From positions 1 through 64,000 of the forward strand of contig JAKVAY010000048.1 in the NCBI GenBank assembly GCA_022447185.1: a DNA stretch of 64,000 bases. The letters run 5' to 3'. The notes beneath the pieces were generated by a model. It was not told where the DNA came from. It saw nothing but the letters and a program-made list of their open reading frames with translations, and ran no database searches. The DNA comes from Fuerstiella sp. (GTDB lineage: Bacteria > Planctomycetota > Planctomycetia > Planctomycetales > Planctomycetaceae). Below, one piece after another: positions 60,218 to 64,000 of the stretch (position 1 is the first letter of the stretch; each line of letters opens with the position of its first letter). The translations under genes and the position numbers were made by a program.

Positions 60218-61092
60218 ACGAAACACGTCGAAATGTTCTGCTGGGTGTACTTTTGCTGATCGGCGTTACCAGCATTGGTGATTATTTCTGGCATGAAAAT
60301 ATTGAGAAGCCGCTCGGTGAACTCAAACAAGAATACTCCGGGCTGCTTGAAAAATTTGAAAAACAAACCCGGTCCCTCAAACGCACGAAGGAATTGAAAC
60401 GGAAAATCATCGGCTGGAAAAAACAGGCACTCCCGGCCCGCACCGAGACTGCCCGATCGCTGTACCGCAACTGGTTGCTTAAGACGATTCGCAGTTCAAA
60501 ACTGCGCAATGCTCGAGTCGATTCAGGGGCTCCCTCATCACACTCCGGCTTCAAAATCATGCCGATGAACGCACAGGCACGAGGCACCCTGAGTCAGATT
60601 ACGGATGCTTTATTTACGTTCGAGAATGCGTCACTGCTGCACAGGATCGGCAGCATTCGTCTCACGCCGATCGGTGAGAGTGGCCAATTCGATCTGGCCA
60701 TGAGCATTGAAGCCGTCATGATGCCCGGAGTCAAAAGGAAGATACTGAATCCAGGTAATGCAGGTCGACTCGTCTCTGCTGATCGACGCAGTTATGACGT
60801 CATCGCCCGCGACAATATTTTTGGTATTGATGTCGTTCTGAAGGACCCCATGAAAATGACGAAGCTTACGGGCGTAATCTGGCGAAACGACACTCCACAG
60901 GTCTGGATTACGGAACAAATCGGTGATCGCCTCCACAAACTGAGGACGGGAGCCACGTTTGATACCGTGGCACTCAGTGGACGAGTTGTAGAGATCGGAC
61001 AGGACTGGGCAATTGTGGAATCCGGTGATCAACAGCTCAAATTGACAATGGGCCAGAGTTTTGCCGATGCAGAAATGGTATCGACCCGGTAA
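60214..61092 (+). CDS. GspM/PilO-like protein with a GspC/PilP-like C-terminal domain
   Basis: The 292-residue product overlaps the upstream gene (ATGA). One membrane helix at about 7-26 (NVLLGVLLLIGVTSIGDYF), a coiled-coil (LLEKFEKQTRSLKRTKELK) and a ferredoxin-like domain to about 175 follow the GspM/PilO plan. From about residue 194 the sequence changes. YDVIARDNIFGI resembles the short motif that precedes GspC homology regions, and KLTGVIWRNDTPQVWI, LRTGATFDTVALSGRVVEIG and DWAIVESGDQQLKLTMGQSF have the strand pattern of a GspC HR or PilP domain. No separate gspC is present in the operon, which supports a fusion. The assignment of the second half is by pattern only. Confidence 0.7.
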   Translation: MNETRRNVLLGVLLLIGVTSIGDYFWHENIEKPLGELKQEYSGLLEKFEKQTRSLKRTKELKRKIIGWKKQALPARTETARSLYRNWLLKTIRSSKLRNARVDSGAPSSHSGFKIMPMNAQARGTLSQITDALFTFENASLLHRIGSIRLTPIGESGQFDLAMSIEAVMMPGVKRKILNPGNAGRLVSADRRSYDVIARDNIFGIDVVLKDPMKMTKLTGVIWRNDTPQVWITEQIGDRLHKLRTGATFDTVALSGRVVEIGQDWAIVESGDQQLKLTMGQSFADAEMVSTR

Positions 61093-61277
61093 CAACAGTC
61101 ATAGTGCCGCAACTGCCGATCGGATTGAGAAGAATCCATCAGTGGTACAAGACAGAGTTGTCGGGGTTATCGTACGAAACAATTCCATCCCGGAACGACA
61201 GGGCTGCCCCTGCGACCGTTTCAGCAATCGAGGCTTTCGCAGGCAACACGTTATTAAGCACAGACCAACTGATCTCT

Positions 61278-62285
61278 CTATTTGACACTTGTTTCGATCC
61301 GGCGACCCAGTCCGAGCAGTCCAACGATCGTGAGAACGATTCCGATCACCGCCGGCAGCCCCAGTTGTTCGTCAAACAATACCACGGCTCCGACCGCGCA
61401 CATTGCATTTTGCGACGCGTTGATCACGTTCAATCGATTCACATCCATGACGCGCAGCGCATGTGCGACTGCGAAAAATCCAATTGCATTGGCTGAACCC
61501 GCCGTCATCAGTATTGGCCAGTCTCGAACTGTCCCCTGCTGAATGACCTGCCACCCGGACAGTTCAATAGCGCCAGTCGCAAGCAGAACACCGCCCAAAG
61601 TACTGAACACTATCAAAATGGACTCGACCGCAAGTTCAGACTGTAAAAACCGACGAATCAGAACACCGACAGCTCCGTACGAACATCCGGACAACACACC
61701 TGCACCAATACCCGTCAGAATTCGTACGGAACTGCGAGATGAGACCTGAGACGGAACTGCAATGTCCGACTGTCCGAACGTTGTGCCGATCGACAGCAGC
61801 ACAATAGCCACCAGCATCACACCCATCGCCTGAATGATTTTAAGCGTAATCGGGTCTCCCAGAAGAGTTCGCCCCAGGATCGCTCCGGTACAGATAATGC
61901 AGGCAAACACCAGTGGAACAGTGACTCCCAAACCCAGATATCCCAGTGCCATCTGAAACGACAGATTTCCGCCAAACTGCATCAATAACGCAGTGCCGGC
62001 AAGTGCTGGCAGCATGCGAAGTGGCGGAAAAGCGTCCTGTCGCAGTACTCGTCGGCGGAGAACCAATATCCAGGCAGCGATTCCCATGGGCAACGTCTTG
62101 ATTGCCGTCACCCACATCTCCCATCCACTGCCACCACTCCATGCAGTATCTGACAGACGTCGCAGTGCAAGATTGGCCAGTGAATAGCCAACTGCCGCTG
62201 TACAGCCAAGAGCGACACCGTTGTGCAGCACTCCGCTTCCGGAGTCCGGCTCTGCCGGAGTTCCGACCTCACAATTCGGAACCAT
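61278..62285 (-). CDS. EamA/DMT-family transporter
   Basis: This 335-residue membrane protein has about ten hydrophobic segments arranged as two EamA repeats (GVALGCTAAVGYSLANLAL ... MGVMLVAIVLLSIGT, then LTGIGAGVLSGCSYGAVGVLIRR ... IGIVLTIVGLLGLGRR). The ATG at 62285 is preferred over an earlier TTG. The start lies within the 3' end of the upstream sigma-54 regulator gene (17-base overlap), so the two are probably co-transcribed. It probably moves a small metabolite; the substrate is unknown. Confidence 0.9.
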   Translation of the reverse strand: MVPNCEVGTPAEPDSGSGVLHNGVALGCTAAVGYSLANLALRRLSDTAWSGGSGWEMWVTAIKTLPMGIAAWILVLRRRVLRQDAFPPLRMLPALAGTALLMQFGGNLSFQMALGYLGLGVTVPLVFACIICTGAILGRTLLGDPITLKIIQAMGVMLVAIVLLSIGTTFGQSDIAVPSQVSSRSSVRILTGIGAGVLSGCSYGAVGVLIRRFLQSELAVESILIVFSTLGGVLLATGAIELSGWQVIQQGTVRDWPILMTAGSANAIGFFAVAHALRVMDVNRLNVINASQNAMCAVGAVVLFDEQLGLPAVIGIVLTIVGLLGLGRRIETSVK

Positions 62286-64000
62286 CGATTCCAAACTTCT
62301 TGAGTCTGCTGTAAAACGTACTTCGTGGCATTTTCAGCCGCCGCGCTGCCAGCGCCTTGTTGCCATCAGCTGCGGCCAGCGCGTCCACCAGCTTTGAGTA
62401 TTCCTGAGTTGAATTGAGGGATGTCTCGAGACTTGTCTGCACCACTGGAGCCGAAGAAATCGAATCCTCCATCCAGACAGACGGCTGATTCCCGGCAGTT
62501 GTCACACTGTCGATCACGATCTCTGTGCTGCGAACAATGTCGTCCGGCAGATCAGCCAGTTGAAGTGTATCACCGTCAGCAAGTACGACAGCGCGTTCAA
62601 TCGCATTTTCAAGTTCACGAATGTTGCCTGGCCACGAATATGCCTCCAGTGCCGCCAGCGCATTGGGATCAATCTGGCGAATGTGTTTTCCGGTCTTTGT
62701 CACCGCGTTTTTCAAAAAGCAGAACACCAGTTCAATGAGGTCTTCTCGCCGATCTCGAAGCGGCGGCAGAGTGATACTCACAACATTAAGTCGATAATAA
62801 AGATCTTCGCGAAATGTACCCCCACGAATCATTTCTTCGAGATTACGGTGCGTCGCTGCAATCACCCTCACATCAATCGAAATCGACTTATCACTGCCTA
62901 CCGGTTCAAAGCTGCGTTCCTGAAGAACCCGCAGCAACCTGACCTGCGTTTCGAGTGAAATGTCGCCAATCTCGTCTAAAAACAGAGTACCGCCGTCAGC
63001 TGCCTGGAAACGACCCGGCTTACTGGACTCTGCTCCGGTAAAAGCACCACGAACATGACCAAATAATTCACTCTCGAGGAGTGATGGTGCCAGCGCTGCA
63101 CAGTTAACACTAACGAATGGTTCAGAACTTCGTCGGCTGTTCCGTTGAATGACTCGGGCCAGTAATTCCTTCCCCGTCCCGCTTTCCCCCCGAATCAGCA
63201 CAGTTGACGTGCTCAGGGCTGCCTTACGAGTCGTTTCAAGAATCTGAGCAATGGCGCTGCTGGTGCCACGCAGTTGCGATCTGTCAAAATCATGATCGAT
63301 TGCAACCTCTCCGGTTGCGAGGGAAGGCTGATCAATGGACATCAGCTCAGCCCGAAGCATTGACAACTGACGCTGCTGCTCGGAGATGTGGTCCACTTTT
63401 ACCTGCAGTTCTGAGGTCAGTCGTGCCAGATTCTGGTTCGCACGCGAGCTGTGAAGTGCCAGCACCGTCATCTGACCGATTGCCCTCAGGAATGCAATGT
63501 CTTCGGCCGAGTAGGCAGTGTTAGATGCTCGTCGCCCCAGATAAATTGCACCGGCAAGTCCCTGATCATCTCTCAAAGTAAAGATCAGCTCGGAACCCAT
63601 TTCGTCAAGCTGCTGCTGCACACCAGTCAATGTTTCTCTGCTGAACGCGGGCACGCGCAATACGACAGGCTCCGAAGATTCCAGCAGTGCGATCTGATCC
63701 GGTCGAATTGACGATGGTGCTTCCGGTGCGTCGTACGCACCGACGAGACGAAACGCTCCCGTCCCTTCACGCACAAACATCATGGCAGACGATGCATCCA
63801 CCACTTCACGGCACGTGCGCAGAGTCATATTAGCCATGGCTGTTGGGTCGGTGAGGTGCCCGGCTGCCTGGTTCAGTTGGTTCAATGCCCGGTCGAGCTG
63901 ATATTTTTCACTGAAAAACCGCAGGTCGATCGCTGCCTGGAGTCGGTCTCGCATCCACAACGCGAAGCTGACCGCCACCACCAGAATCAAATACAGGGAC
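62269..64000 (-). CDS. Membrane-anchored sigma-54-dependent Fis-family activator, N-terminus beyond the window
   Basis: The frame stays open to the right edge, so the N-terminus is missing. It begins with a transmembrane helix ([12 protein letters not shown]) and an [18 protein letters not shown] linker like that after multi-helix sensor domains. A GAF domain follows, at about 40-170 of the visible part. The AAA+ domain has Walker A GESGTGKE, a GAFTGAESS loop required for sigma-54 contact, Walker [12 protein letters not shown] and an [13 protein letters not shown] segment. A Fis-type helix-turn-helix closes it ([21 protein letters not shown]). It should activate sigma-54 promoters in response to a membrane or GAF-sensed signal. 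It overlaps the EamA gene. Confidence 0.93.
   Translation of the reverse strand, partial: SLYLILVVAVSFALWMRDRLQAAIDLRFFSEKYQLDRALNQLNQAAGHLTDPTAMANMTLRTCREVVDASSAMMFVREGTGAFRLVGAYDAPEAPSSIRPDQIALLESSEPVVLRVPAFSRETLTGVQQQLDEMGSELIFTLRDDQGLAGAIYLGRRASNTAYSAEDIAFLRAIGQMTVLALHSSRANQNLARLTSELQVKVDHISEQQRQLSMLRAELMSIDQPSLATGEVAIDHDFDRSQLRGTSSAIAQILETTRKAALSTSTVLIRGESGTGKELLARVIQRNSRRSSEPFVSVNCAALAPSLLESELFGHVRGAFTGAESSKPGRFQAADGGTLFLDEIGDISLETQVRLLRVLQERSFEPVGSDKSISIDVRVIAATHRNLEEMIRGGTFREDLYYRLNVVSITLPPLRDRREDLIELVFCFLKNAVTKTGKHIRQIDPNALAALEAYSWPGNIRELENAIERAVVLADGDTLQLADLPDDIVRSTEIVIDSVTTAGNQPSVWMEDSISSAPVVQTSLETSLNSTQEYSKLVDALAAADGNKALAARRLKMPRSTFYSRLKKFGIDGSEL

Overview
The window looks like a piece of a Planctomycetota chromosome, probably from the Planctomycetia. 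The main reasons are a Tat-exported DUF1501 protein, two different GroEL genes beside one groES, very large exported proteins with VCBS/FG-GAP or secretin-N repeats, and a type II secretion (T2SS) pseudopilin operon with unusually large subunits. GC is roughly 50-55% over most of the window. One gene (2332-5646) is visibly more AT-rich. All names rest on motifs read by eye; no database search was run.

Layout. 1-2081: end of a polytopic membrane protein overlapping a SAM methyltransferase. 2332-5646 (minus): a 1,104-residue FG-GAP/ASPIC lipoprotein of Bacteroidota type, a transfer candidate. 6192-11816: a complete alternative spermidine route, with speA and agmatinase on plus converging on carboxyspermidine dehydrogenase and decarboxylase on minus. 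12244-15353: a sodium:solute symporter, a 58-residue membrane peptide and an exported amidohydrolase. 15708-17819: an unknown membrane-anchored coiled-coil protein. 17875-18900: trpD. 19135-25259 (minus): a chaperone block reading groEL2, groES, groEL1, intrinsic terminator, dnaJ, grpE, fmdB.

25842-30019: two exported proteins, one a VCBS/PQQ-type repeat protein and one an EF-hand esterase. 30678-37091: a complete peptide ABC importer (lipoprotein binding protein, two permeases, double ATPase) with features of the Yej type. 37416-39376: a RidA-family protein lacking the usual arginine, then DUF1501. 39601-41084: two coupled membrane proteins. 41415-42338 (minus): a TIGR01777 epimerase-like protein.

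43022-61092 is the most distinctive part. It opens with a 2,311-residue exported protein made almost wholly of secretin N-domain-like repeats, including a nearly identical 396-base tandem duplication, and with no recognisable secretin pore domain. It is followed by gspE, F, G, H, I, J, K, L and M-like genes. The last of these appears to fuse a GspM/PilO-like part to a GspC/PilP-like part. No GspD pore and no prepilin peptidase are encoded here. The window ends with an EamA transporter overlapping a membrane-anchored sigma-54 activator that runs off the right edge (61278-64000, minus).
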